From contig NW_024068278.1 of the NCBI RefSeq assembly GCF_009389715.1, forward strand, positions 1 through 64,000: a DNA stretch of 64,000 nucleotides, in the 5' to 3' direction. The translations under genes were made by a program, and so were the position numbers. This document shows positions 36,001 through 44,188 of this stretch, in pieces; positions within the stretch are counted from its first letter, which is position 1; the number at the start of each line of letters is the position of its first letter. A model generated the notes under the pieces. That model made no database searches. It was not told the DNA's origin and worked only from the letters and a program-made list of their open reading frames with translations. The DNA comes from Phoenix dactylifera. Its lineage: Eukaryota > Streptophyta > Magnoliopsida > Arecales > Arecaceae.

Positions 36001-39000
36001 GTCTTTATTAGCTTAATTGCTGTGTAATGATAGTTGACATGGGATATAAACTGGCAAAAGCTCTAGAAATTGCATTCTCTATTCGATAAAGAAATACTTG
36101 TGTTATTTGTATGTGTCTATACTCGCTTACATGCAGTTTAAAGCAATCAAACTTCCTAAGCAATCCTAGGCTTTGACCATGGTTTGATGCCTGGGTGTGC
36201 TCTTGCATATTTGCATGGTTTGAATTTTTCATGTCAACCCTGCTCATCTACTCCACCTTGTTGGATGCTTATATAACATCCTGGGATTTGTTTTCCCTTT
36301 TCCTAAAAAGCAAATTGGTGCATATGTATGCATCCATAATTTTCTGTATCTATGTATTAATTATATTTCCATATTTGTTTATCTACTTGTAAATGTTTTC
36401 ATTTTTCATATTTCTAATGTGCAGACATACACACACGTACACATCCTCCACTCGGATATGGTTGTAGATGTGACCTTGCTTATGGTTAACTATTGTCATA
36501 GAAATTTTATTTTCCATTTTGACTTATAAGCTGACAGATGGATGAATGTTCTCGTCTTGTCTGGCAAGTTAGGTAGTAATTAACATTGTGTAAAAAAATC
36601 TCTGTTTCTTTGATATGGTTTTTACCAGGTAGTTTGGGCAATATTATGTGCCACTGGGATTTCTTTTCCAATGAAGAAAAGAGATATCCAAGAACAGCTT
36701 TAAAGAGAACTTATTCAATCTTCTTTCATGATCTTATCATTCTAGGAGGTTCTACTGGTTTGATTGCTTTGTGACCACTTATTGATAGAAGTATTGCCAG
36801 AACAGAGTATGTAATTTTTTTACTGATAGATCCTTAAATAAGTTGGCATACTGCTTGTTTAAATTAACAGGAGGGACAGTACTGGGATGTGTAAAATGTG
36901 GATTCTCCATTCCTTTACTATTTTTTGAATGCTTGTAAGCTGACTTGGCGTCATGACTGCTTGTTTAAATTGATAGCGGGGATGGTACTGGGATGTGTTA
37001 AATGTGATTTCTCCAATTCTTTTTATTACTTTTGAATGTTTGTGAGCTGACTTTGCATCATAAGAAAAGAGAAACTCTTCGAAAGTTCAAACATTGTCTT
37101 ATCCTGGACTTGGAGAACTTATTAATATGTTCATTTGCTTTCTAGAATTTTAAACACATCAAACATGATTGTGGAGCATTTTCTTTTTGTGCAGTGAATG
37201 TTGCAGCACCAGGCAGCCAGATGTCGGGAATTTGTCTCCATTCCCATGCTTGCAGTTCTCTTACTGTGATCAGACTGCCACTCCAGATTGTGAATCTCTT
37301 GAGCGAGGAATACATGTTATGGCAAACACTATATGTCCAATTTTATTGGATACAATTATTAAAGGTGTGTATAGATTCTAAAATTTTATTTCATGTCACG
37401 AAAATTGGAACTTGCTGTCTTCACTGCATTTTTTTTAATTTTTTAACTTCAAACAGTCTAATTGGTGTATATGTAGGCTTATGTCGATTGTTTGAAGGGC
37501 TCCAGTAGGGAACCTTACTTCCAGTATTGCCTTATTTGTTTAGTTGATTATAGATGTATATATATATTTTTCTATTTCATTCTTTATTAGGTTCTCTCCC
37601 CCTCTCAAAATTTGTAGTTAACCACCACTTTTAGGCATCGCTTACTTTACCACTTGGTCTTCAGTGCCTAAGCTTTAATGGTCTGACATTATTTGTTTGG
37701 TTGATAACTAGCTTGCTTATGATGAACCTATTGTCATAACTGGCATACAACAGCAATAAGACAAAAATAAAAGTCAAATTATAATGATAAATTGATGATA
37801 GAATGTGCTTATATAACATTAGAACAAATGAGGAAGCTCTTGAAACTGTTATATTTATGCTTCACTAAGATATCCTAAACATAATAATATTGGTGTTGAC
37901 TGCGGGAAGTGCAAGAAGGAGCTTCTAACTAATAAAAAGAAGGATCTTTATTAAGTACAAGAAATGGACCATTGAAGTTTCTCATGGTAACATTGTTGTC
38001 AATTTGTCATGGAACCTGCCTAGGCGCCTAAGCTGCTGCTCTGCCTGGATGCCTACCATCTATACAGAATATAGATGATTTGACTTCCTGTTTTTTCAGG
38101 AGAGTAGCTAGGAATCTGCCTATGTGCCTATCTATTGCTTATCACCTAGCTCAACACTTCATATATTGTTGTATACACTGTATACATTGCTATTTATAAG
38201 TGTCGCCATATAAACATTATTTGGGCTGAAATGACTGCAAGATTAATGTAATAAAATAGTAATGCAAGTGTAGTCAGTTCTAATATAATATTGATTATGA
38301 GATAGCTAGTTGACTGTAGTATGATGTGTTGGCATATTTGAGCTTCCAAGGATGTCTTGGACCCATGGCAGAAAAATGAACACGGTTAAAGTCAACCTTC
38401 TGCAGCAAGATTATCTTAATGCAGCCAACCTGTTGGAGGTCTTCAATAGATTTGACCTGTTTTATTAACCAAAAGTTGTCTTATTATTTTCTTTTTGACC
38501 TTGCCAACCCCAAAAGATATTGGTTCCTCAAAGAACTGTGAAAGTTGATCTCGAGATACTGAAGCAAGGCTTGCAATCTCGGTACTGGATACCATACCAA
38601 TTGCCTACTAGTACACCACAGAATGAGTTTTGCTACATACCTCTGTATAGTTCAGGGACTTGTAGTCATGAGGATGTTGTATTCTGGTTTATTCTCATCT
38701 TTCATCTACAAAAAGACATCTTAGTTTCAATCTTGCCTGATTTAAATATGCATTCTGCTTATCTGTTTTTTTCTGAAGGTTTCGTTGATGGTAAATGATC
38801 ATTTTATATGCATGGCTGTGTGTGTGTGTGTGTTTGTGTCAGAGTAGGAGGGACAGACACCCCTCCTTCTGGATGAGGCTCCTTTTTGTCTGGATGGGGG
38901 TGGGAATTGAACCATTGTATCTTGTATCAACACGAGATTTCGCCAAGTCATCCACTTGGAACCCTTAGATTTCATTTCTTTTTGTTTATTGAAGCTGCAG

Positions 39001-42000
39001 TTCTGGATCACACATGTTCTTGAGTGTTGAAAAATGTGAATGGAATTTACCAGAAGATGAATAAGGGCACTATTATACTGCCCATCAAGCTCAAAATGAA
39101 TGATTGTAACATGAGTGGTAATGGTTGAAAAGATGAACAATATGATCTGCTTACTCTGCCTCTAACATACAAGTTTGTGGTCAATTTCTTTTCTTTAGAG
39201 GGCTCGTGCTTCTTTTTCTGAGCTTTTCTAAGAACCATATTCATCAGAAAAATGAGGTTTATTTTCGAAATTTAGTTTTGACATAACTCACACGGTGTTT
39301 AAATTTGAATGCAGTATTTCTTGTTTTCTATTCTTAACGTCTTAGTCACAATGATAATTTAATTTCTTCCATCTGTTCATTTCTTTGTAAATTTGCAGGT
39401 GATCCTCGAGTCCGTGAGGCTAATATTGTTTGGACTGGACCATATGCAACCTCTTGGGTGAGAAATTCATGCAAAACATTGAAGGGTGAGGTAGCCGTCG
39501 AAGTTGTTGTTGAAAAAGATGCAGTTCGACGACATGGTGATGCCTGGAGGACTGTTATAGATGCTTGCTTACCTGTAATGCACCTCATCAACACCAGGCG
39601 ATCTATTCCTTATGGCATTCAACAACTTCAAGAACTTCTTGGCATTTCTTGTGCTTTTGATCAAGCAGTTCAGGTTTGTTTCAATAGTATAATATTTGGT
39701 GAAAATGTCATGTGCCTGTATGCTACTGGTAACCAGGATAATGTAGATAGATTTTCTGAGTTGTTGATAATATGAATTTGCTTTATACTATTGAGATATG
39801 TATATAATGCTAATATAACTTCAGCAAGCTTCAATCAACTTGTCCACCACCTGATGTTATCAAAAGGCCTTCTTTATCAATTTTCTCCGTGCACCTCTGA
39901 TTATCATCATTTTTTGATTTTTATTTCACTTCTTTTTTTTTCGCATGAAATTATGACAAGTCAGAATGAAAAACCATTCTTTGATGCAAGTTTCCTGAAT
40001 TGGTACCGCATGCCGTATTGGCCAGGATCTGGCTCGATACAGTATGGTACCATACCATATCGTGCCAACAGGTTTTGATCAATGAGAGGTGAGAGGATAG
40101 AGGCATCAGGTGGCCTTTCTCTATTTTAGCTTGTGACAGCCCCAAAACCAGTAGGTACTGGTCCGAATGGAGCCAACATGGGCAGTTCCCTTTGTTTAGA
40201 TTGAACGATTTGGACCAATTCCTGGATTGTCCCAAATTGAAACTAGGAGCCGGCCTAGTTCTGTGCCGGTTCAGTTCGGTACACCCCAAACTGAGCAGTT
40301 TGGGATGGTTTAGCCATCCTCGCTTTGATGTATATTTCACTTGTGGCTATTAGTATTATGCTCAATCAGAACGAAACTTTCCACAATCAACATGCCTTTC
40401 CCCTTGCAAAAGGAAACTATATATCTCCTATATGAAGTATCAGGCAAAAAGAAACAACATATGCAACTCTTGTTACATTTGATAATTTTTGCTTGGGTTA
40501 ATTGTGTTCTGAAGAAAGTAATCACAATAATTAATATATTTTTTTACTGTTTATACTGATTAAAAATATGAGGAAGGCATAATATTAGATTTTCCGTCTG
40601 ATTTTTCACTAATAACATCTATTAGTCTTCTTGTATTCTTTTTTGGAAAATTCAAGATCACCTGCCACATCAGCACTCAGTTCACTGGTTTGATGTGGAA
40701 GTCATTGATTGGCTGAGCGGTAAGCAAGGCTTGACTGACACCACCAACCCAAGTCGATATGCCGCACCAATCCCTGACTGCCACATTAGCCTGGTGAACT
40801 GAGGTGTGAATTGGCAGATGATCGGTACCATTACTCTTCTTTTCCCTTCTTGATTAGTGGTCCAAGTACACAGTGAATGATATGTCTTCATTTCTGCAGC
40901 GGTTGTCAGCATCAATTACGATGGTTGCAAAGGGAGTGCTCAAAGATCACCTTATTCTTGTTGCAAATAGCATGTCATGCACTGGAAACCTTATTGGTTT
41001 CAATACTGCTGGCTACAAGGCACTTTTTCGTTCTTTAAAAGTTCAAGTGCCGTTTACTGAGGCCACATTAATTGTAAGCGAACCAGTTGGAATACTTCGA
41101 CTTTCTCACTTATACCTCTATTCCATAGTCTGAGCTGCTTTTTCTCCATATATGTGTTGATGAGACCAGATAGTATTGAAGTGTGACTTTGTTTTCACAG
41201 ACACCGATGAAATGTTTTGAGAGAGCTGCTGAGAAGTGCCACACTGATTCATTAACCAGTGTGGTCTCGTCATGTTTATGGGGTAAACATGTAGCAATCG
41301 GCACTGGTTCGCCTTTCCAGATTCTTTGGAATAAACGGCAGGTTAGTTTTGCTGTCCACATAACAAGTGAGAAAGGAATATCCATACTCTGTTTTATTGC
41401 CTCAATGCTGTTTCAACTTTTATGAATTATTAGTCACCAAATTGGTGCCAAACTGTTGGATTCGCTTCTTTTCAGTTCTAGTACTACAAACAGAAAACTA
41501 ATCTACGTTCTTTTGTGACAGATGGCAGAAAATCAAAATATTGGAAAAGGTTTTTATGATTTTCTTGAGTTGGTAAGGACATCCAGTCAAGGCGAAGCAG
41601 GTAATGGATGTTCAGTGGATGTTGATGATCTAGGGGTTAATGAAAATGATGAGGTTTGTTTATCTCCTGAAATTGGGTTTGAGAAGCTGACATTTGATGA
41701 TGGATTTGAAGTTGATTACAATCTTAAAAAAGATATAAGCATGGAAAACGGAAAAGTTGGTAACTCAAGCTGGGAAAAGCTTTCAGATTCAGTGGTTGGC
41801 TCAGATAGATGGCAAGGATGGGAAAATGGAAACCAACCTGAGATGGACACGTCCAGTGGCTGGCAAGGATGGGACAATGGAAAACAGCCTTTTATAGATC
41901 GATCCGATAGGTCACAAGGATGGGGAAACGAAAGGGTAACTGATAGAGAGAACTCCAAACTGCCAACAGCCAGACCAAGTGTTTGGTCTAGTTGGGATGC

Positions 42001-44188
42001 TAGTGATGTTCAAGAAAGGTCCCAAGCTTCGAGCCCTAAAAGTCAGCCTCGGCATGTTGCTTCATCTTCAAAGTCAAGAATTTGGAGCAGTCAGAGTTCC
42101 AGTAAAGTTGCTGATGGGAGCAGTGTGGATACCACATCTAAAGGTAATGCCCAAGATGGATGGAACCATGTGACAGAATCACCGGCGAAGCCCGTCTGGG
42201 ATACTAACATAACAAGGAAATCGCACGAGGCAGACAACACCTGGAATACAAGTGCATTTTCCAAATCAAATGTCTGGGATGGTCAGAGTTTTGACAAAGT
42301 TCATAATGAAGGTTCGGATGGAGGCAGATGGAATGAGAACCAAGCAACTGATCGTAAAAATCAATCATGGAAATCTCATGGTTGGAATTCTTCAAATGCA
42401 ACTGATCGGAGAACCCAGCGAAACTATTCTAACAAGTCATTAGGGATGCCAGATAATCGAAAAGGTTGGAATCCAAATTCATTGTTGACCTCGACAGGAC
42501 GCCGATTGGATTCTTTTACAGTTGAGGAGGAGAGGATTCTTGTTGAAATTGAACCGACTATGCAAACAATAAGAAGGATTTTGCGTGAATCCAGGTATCT
42601 TTTTGGGTAATATATTTATTTGTCTAACTCCACCCTTGGTGCAGGACATCTGCATTAAGTCCTGTCATGATATTGATGGGTTGCATGATATAGCTTTCCA
42701 TGCAATTCACTTCACAGTTAATTTTAATTAGCACTTTTATTTTCTGATTATTCTGGAAAGTTAAGCGTTACTGAGCTAGTAAGGGGCTTGGTTTCATTGG
42801 TATGGTTAGGTTTTTTAAGGTTTTAGTCTTTTAGATACTAGTTTGAATGAGGGCTGGTTATATTGAAGATTTCTGGATTTACTGGAGACTCGACTGAATT
42901 TTGGTTGTGGCAAGCCTTTTTAGCTGAATGAAATATCCTCCTAATTTTGCAACCATCAAGTGTTTCAAATTGGTTGATTGTTGTCTTCATATTGTCAAAT
43001 ATTGCTTTCACTATAATCTTGAATATGTAGTTAATATGTAGCTATTTTTTTTAAATATAATTCATTGATTTTGTCTCTATATAATTTGTTGCCATCAAAA
43101 GATTCAAAATTGTTTTATTGTTGAAAGTTGACATCTTTTCTACATTCAGACAAGAACTTGTTCCATTCCAACTTAGGGTTGTAAGTAAATAAATATCCTC
43201 TTGTTTTTAACCAATCTAGATTATAAATCTTACACTATCTAACTAAAAATTATTCAAAATACCTTTTTATTGCTTAAATTAATCCACTAGGACAGTAAGC
43301 TGAACTTTTACAGGATAAGTACTAAATTTATATGCTTCAATTAAATACTCAGCATTAGATTTTGTGATAATTATCTTTTATCGTCAACATACCAAAAAGA
43401 TGTCTAATGGAAGTGATATTATCGGATTTAACCTAACCTTCTAATCAAAAAAAAAAAATTACTGGATTTAACTTTAAATTAATTAGATCGATTAAGAAAT
43501 CCTATTTCTCATGGATTCATAAGTCATTTGAGTTCCAGCAAAAGAGTCAAATTGAAATAAAGCCCAAATCTGTTCTCTTCTAAACAGGTTAGGTAATTTA
43601 TGTTTTGCCATCTGTGTTTGCAGGGATGGCAATTAATTTTCTTCTGATCATTTATTCATTCCTGAGAATATTCTCTTCAAATATTTCAATAAGTTGTCTT
43701 TCCTGTCTAATTTCATCATACAATTTCTTGTTTGTCATCCATGTATACAGCGATGGTGATCAACTATCTGCTGATGATCAAAAATTCATTCTGGAGAGAG
43801 TTTTTCAGCACCATCCTGATAAGCAAGCAAAAGTGGCTGATCAGATTGACCATATCATGGTAAGCTTAGTGAATTCGTCAGTCTATTATTGAAGCTAAAC
43901 TTTTTAATGATGCCGTACGGATGTCATGACAACAACCTGGATTCAGTTGAAAATTGCAAGCTATTCAGTTGCCTGTTAATGTCAAAACATGTAATGCTGT
44001 TGTTCAACTGACAGGTTGACAAGCACCAGAGTTTTCAAGATTCCAGGTGTTTTTATGTGGTCTCTTGTGATGGCACTAGTGCTGATTTCTCCTATATAAA
44101 GTGCATGGAGAATTTTGTGAAGGAAATCTTCCCAGAGCATGCAGAGTCCTTCAACAGAAAGTACTTCAGGAGGCGCCTTCCGAAATGA
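3028..44188 (+). CDS. NRPE1: DNA-directed RNA polymerase V largest subunit (NRPE1), 18 coding exons
   Basis: Largest subunit of plant RNA polymerase V, which makes scaffold transcripts for siRNA-guided DNA methylation in the nucleus. Exons: 3028-3111, 8107-8233, 8337-8449, 21234-21290, 24711-24878, 27434-27592, 27693-27848, 28036-29772, 29901-30076, 35502-35577, 35682-35809, 37195-37364, 39399-39673, 40900-41073, 41201-41341, 41522-42594, 43751-43859, 44015-44188. All junctions are GT-AG and all phases close, giving 1698 aa. Visible features: N-terminal zinc-binding cysteines (CESCG...CEGHFGY, CLKC, CLYC); the metal-A motif DFDGD at residues 453-457; the conserved EPVGVLAA block; a Trp-rich C-terminal domain with 7 GW dipeptides (about residues 1345-1562); and a DeCL/DUF3223 domain (about 1605-1698). 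The GW tract plus DeCL domain separates it from NRPD1 (Pol IV) and NRPB1. The start MEEN... fits the family's N-terminus. Exon boundaries are by eye, without transcript support. Confidence 0.93.
3112..8106 (+). other. NRPE1 intron 1 (5.0 kb)
   Basis: AT-rich intron with GTATGC donor and TTGGCAG acceptor. No intact gene is visible. Minus-strand stretches at about 6127-6324 and 6496-6699 read like short coding remnants of unknown origin. Around 5100-5270 there is a weak foldback rich in TTTCAGCTGAAA-type motifs. The rest has no recognisable feature. Confidence 0.6.
8107..8449 (+). other. NRPE1: NRPE1 exons 2-3: zinc-binding clamp region
   Basis: Exon 2 (8107-8233) and exon 3 (8337-8449) are separated by a 103-base intron and joined in phase 1. 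They encode CESCG, CEGHFGY and CLKC, the Cys/His pattern of the clamp zinc site in largest subunits. The next cysteine pair (CLYC) comes from the tiny 57-base exon 4 at 21234-21290, about 12.8 kb downstream. Confidence 0.88.
10405..10502. repeat. GGTACC-type repeat scrap split by the LTR retrotransposon
   Basis: Sequence left of the retrotransposon (GCCATACCAGCTGTACCATATTGG..., CTGTACCAGC) resembles the small elements rich in TACC/GGTA motifs elsewhere in the window. On the far side, 16766-16799 continues with GGTATGCCCTTGTACAATAGG and ends GGATTTGAATCCTTG, which looks like one of their terminal repeats. The retrotransposon probably landed inside such an element. The outer left boundary is unclear. 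Confidence 0.4.
10503..10922 (-). repeat. 3' LTR of the retrotransposon
   Basis: 420 bases, identical in length to the other LTR. I count 13 substitutions between the two and no net indels. The last codons of the chromodomain reading frame run into this LTR and stop at 10886. Confidence 0.93.
10886..11467 (-). pseudogene. Integrase C-terminus and chromodomain of the retrotransposon, frameshifted
   Basis: The frame encodes the end of integrase (RRYKELNVGDYVIVRIRP... with GPFKVLKKI) followed by a chromodomain (HILDEQVISTRRGSYQRYLV, RWKGRSESDVTWI, LDPDLLEQY). In chromoviruses this domain is linked to targeting of integration to heterochromatin (family knowledge). The segment should follow the gag-pol frame directly. 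A single-base frameshift around 11525 puts that frame into a stop at 11488, so this part is no longer fused. The reading frame ends 37 bases inside the 3' LTR. Confidence 0.85.
10923..10932 (-). other. Polypurine tract next to the 3' LTR
   Basis: Read on the element's strand, the bases immediately before the 3' LTR are GGGAGGAGT, a short purine-rich run in the expected position for plus-strand priming. Confidence 0.7.
11488..14184 (-). pseudogene. Retrotransposon gag-pol, one open frame with internal deletions
   Basis: An 898-codon frame starting MPTRSGREY. The gag domain lies in about the first 300 residues, with LDWRAAMDNYFEWYE and the retrotransposon-gag pattern. The zinc knuckle keeps CQKFGHIAPQC but has Tyr in place of its first Cys. 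The protease region carries NSG where the active site should be DSG (near 12814). After the linker (PLLEEFHSVFPKDLP) only the start of reverse transcriptase remains. The frame jumps over the expected KDG..R..VD..AIN segment and then from PRLNNLLDFM straight to integrase (DVSMDFVLGL, SDRD). RT palm, YxDD and RNase H are absent, and the integrase segment bearing the catalytic Glu is also missing. All deletions keep the frame. Not expected to make an active polyprotein; Gag might still be made. Confidence 0.88.
14185..16330 (-). other. Unusually long GC-rich leader of the retrotransposon
   Basis: About 2.1 kb lies between the primer site and the gag start. Much of it (about 14640-16300) is GC-rich, low in complexity and open in several frames on both strands; the translations are rich in Pro, Arg, Ala and Ser with no domain I recognise. 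Around 15440-15535 two CACGTGC-(A/G)GTCA-(T/C)GTGC motifs flank a T-rich tract. I call it non-coding leader, possibly carrying captured sequence. Confidence 0.55.
16331..16342 (-). other. Primer binding site, initiator Met tRNA type
   Basis: On the element's strand the sequence 3 bases inside the 5' LTR is TGGTATCAGAGC, the complement of the 3' end of plant initiator methionine tRNA and the commonest primer site of plant LTR retrotransposons. Confidence 0.88.
16346..16765 (-). repeat. 5' LTR of the retrotransposon
   Basis: 420 bases, TG...CA bounded on the element's strand (TGATGGGG...CTGCATCA). It contains TATTTATA (plus-strand TATAAATA near 16585), a plausible promoter box, and a purine-rich plus-strand tract near 16440-16520. 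The inner edge is followed after 3 bases by the primer binding site, which fixes the orientation. Confidence 0.93.
17113..17328. repeat. 108-bp tandem duplication, GC-rich
   Basis: Two nearly identical 108-base copies (17113-17220, 17221-17328), each with GCCTCGCGCGGC and GGGAATTGTGGCCAACGCGG. They are CpG-dense and contain many small palindromes such as CTACGCGTGG. Inside the element at 16945-17788. Confidence 0.9.
17591..17658. repeat. 25-bp CT minisatellite, about 2.7 copies
   Basis: Unit TTCTTCCTCTTCTTCCTCCT plus CTTCT is repeated at 17591, 17616 and 17641 (partial). Confidence 0.85.
17832..18341. mobile_element. Foldback element with about 230-bp imperfect inverted repeats
   Basis: The left arm begins GGAGATTGGATCGTGCTTCT; the reverse complement of the right end begins GGAGATGGACTATGCTCCTC. 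The arms stay alignable through CTTGAGAGGAGAGAG, CGATTCCAAAATC, CCTAGAAACTAAAAAT and TCTCTAACT.GTGCATCA, leaving a short centre. There is no coding capacity. The target duplication is not clear, so the superfamily is open; long terminal repeats suggest a Mutator-like or foldback MITE. Confidence 0.75.
19676..19739. repeat. Short imperfect hairpin
   Basis: The stem ATGGCTGT-GAG-ACAGCCAT is extended by GGTGG/CCACC and CATGGT.../AAACCATG. It is located in NRPE1 intron 3 and may be the core of a small MITE. Confidence 0.5.
19786..19962. repeat. Diverged tandem duplication (about 90 bp)
   Basis: Copies start at 19786 and 19876 with GTGCATGG(A/T)TTCCAGA. Both carry TTTATAAGCA.AAACTC.GACTATTATTCT and end TGGTCGATTTG. 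They differ at several positions, so the duplication is old. In NRPE1 intron 3. Confidence 0.8.
21291..24710 (+). other. NRPE1 intron 4 (3.4 kb)
   Basis: AT-rich intron with no gene. It contains a microsatellite-like ATGTATATATGCATGCATG tract near 22385-22420. Near 24190-24480 there is a diverged duplication of a segment containing GATTACTTCAC / GGTTACTTCAC and GTGTTGGAGTAAT / GGGTTGGAATAT. Nothing else is recognised. Confidence 0.6.
24879..27433 (+). other. NRPE1 intron 5 (2.6 kb) with a SINE candidate
   Basis: Intron joining exons 5 and 6 in phase 0. A tRNA-like SINE candidate lies at 24963-25130. The plus-strand reading frame at 25743-25973 is a short ORF without recognisable features and is probably chance. 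The remainder is AT-rich and unassigned. Confidence 0.55.
24963..25130 (+). mobile_element. tRNA-derived SINE candidate
   Basis: A box A-like GGCATAGCTCAGCGATC (24974-24990) is followed about 35 bases later by a box B-like AGTTTGAGTCC (25015-25025), the internal Pol III promoter layout of a tRNA head. A (GA)n tract at about 25110-25130 may be its 3' tail. Target duplications were not identified. Confidence 0.5.
28036..29772 (+). other. NRPE1: NRPE1 exon 8: catalytic core
   Basis: This 1737-base exon encodes 579 residues of the polymerase core (residues 289-867). It carries KMRTLFIRKGSGFSSR, the metal-A triad D453, D455 and D457 (around 28528-28542) and the downstream EPVGVLAATAISNPAYKA segment. 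The three catalytic aspartates are all present, so the enzyme is predicted active. A stop-free reading frame continues 183 bases past the donor at 29773, but the next exon (29901) restores the family sequence. Confidence 0.9.
32755..33369. mobile_element. 615-bp foldback element with long imperfect inverted arms
   Basis: Flanked by TCATATCC (32747-32754 and 33370-33377; the direct match extends to 11 bases). The left arm (GA-rich) pairs with the right arm (CT-rich). Around the centre near 33050, GTTGCTTTTTAACTTTGTGA pairs with the complement of AATTGCGAAATTAAAAAGCG. Further out TTTCGTTC/GAACGAAA and GTGGAGGCTAG/TCGGCGGAGGCCGA-type blocks also align. The left end GGTCTGC resembles the ends of 16945-17788. 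ORFs on both strands here are products of the low-complexity arms. Confidence 0.75.
34141..34319. mobile_element. hAT-like MITE with perfect 8-bp target duplication
   Basis: Flanked by TGCTTATA on both sides (34133-34140 and 34320-34327). The left end AAAGTTTCATATAC faces the right end, whose reverse complement is CAAAGGTTTCAAATACCGG. The interior is rich in GGTAC/GTACC. Same end type as 1338-1520. Confidence 0.78.
36852..37062. repeat. 106-bp tandem duplication in NRPE1 intron 11
   Basis: Copies begin at 36852 and 36958 with TGCTTGTTTAAATT. Both contain GTACTGGGATGTGT(A/T)AAATGTG and end with GAGCTGACTT-type sequence. Divergence is moderate. Intron 11 (35810-37194) otherwise shows nothing. 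Confidence 0.82.
37365..39398 (+). other. NRPE1 intron 12 (2.0 kb)
   Basis: It holds a CCTAGGCGCCTAAGC-type repeat (about 37620-38150), a GGTACTGGATACCATACC fragment starting CAAGGCTTGCAATCTC at 38565, and a SINE candidate on the minus strand (38815-38965). No gene. Confidence 0.55.
38815..38965 (-). mobile_element. tRNA-like SINE candidate, minus strand
   Basis: On the minus strand, a degenerate box A (TGGATGACTTGGCG) is followed by box B GGTTCAATTCC (plus-strand 38903-38913). Further downstream is a (CA)n tract (38817-38836) that could be the SINE tail. Box A is weak and no target duplication was confirmed. Confidence 0.4.
39987..40322. mobile_element. hAT-like GGTACC-rich MITE in NRPE1 intron 13
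   Basis: Flanked by perfect 8-bp copies of CTTTGATG (39979-39986 and 40323-40330). It begins CAAGTTTCCTGAATTGGTACC. Its interior carries TATGGTACCATACCATA and CCGGTTCAGTTCGGTAC blocks. No coding capacity. Confidence 0.75.
40656..40823. repeat. 168-bp imperfect hairpin in NRPE1 intron 13
   Basis: Left arm GATCACCTGCCACATCAG then CTCAGTTCACTGGTTTGATG. The reverse complement of the right arm is GATCATCTGCCAATTCACAC then CTCAGTTCACCAGGCTAATG. Inner parts (GTCATTGATTGG / GTCAGGGATTGG) also pair. The whole unit folds on itself with a small loop, about 75 bases before the exon 14 acceptor. It is probably a MITE; the transcript would be a precursor-like hairpin. Confidence 0.72.
41522..42594 (+). 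other. NRPE1: NRPE1 exon 16: GW-rich ARGONAUTE-hook C-terminal domain
   Basis: The exon encodes most of the low-complexity Ser/Asn/Asp/Trp-rich C-terminal domain. I count seven GW dipeptides and one WG. The first three units (about 41806-41945) form an imperfect tandem repeat of 16-18 residues with the core QGW(E/D/G)NG. In NRPE1 such repeats bind AGO4-class ARGONAUTE proteins (family knowledge). The exon ends with a conserved segment RLDSFT-EEE-IL leading into the DeCL domain. Confidence 0.88.
42595..43750 (+). other. NRPE1 intron 16 (1.2 kb)
   Basis: AT-rich, with no repeat or gene recognised apart from short A/T tracts. It splits codon AG|C between the GW-rich exon and the DeCL exons. Confidence 0.6.
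43751..44188 (+). other. NRPE1: NRPE1 exons 17-18: DeCL (DUF3223) domain and stop
   Basis: Exon 17 (43751-43859) and exon 18 (44015-44188) encode SADDQKFILERVFQHHP, then VDKHQSFQDSRCFYVV and the terminal KYFRRRLPK before TGA at 44186. This matches the DeCL-type domain found at the end of NRPE1 and in plastid/mitochondrial rRNA-processing proteins. No glutamine/serine-rich tail follows; the protein stops right after the domain. Confidence 0.85.
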
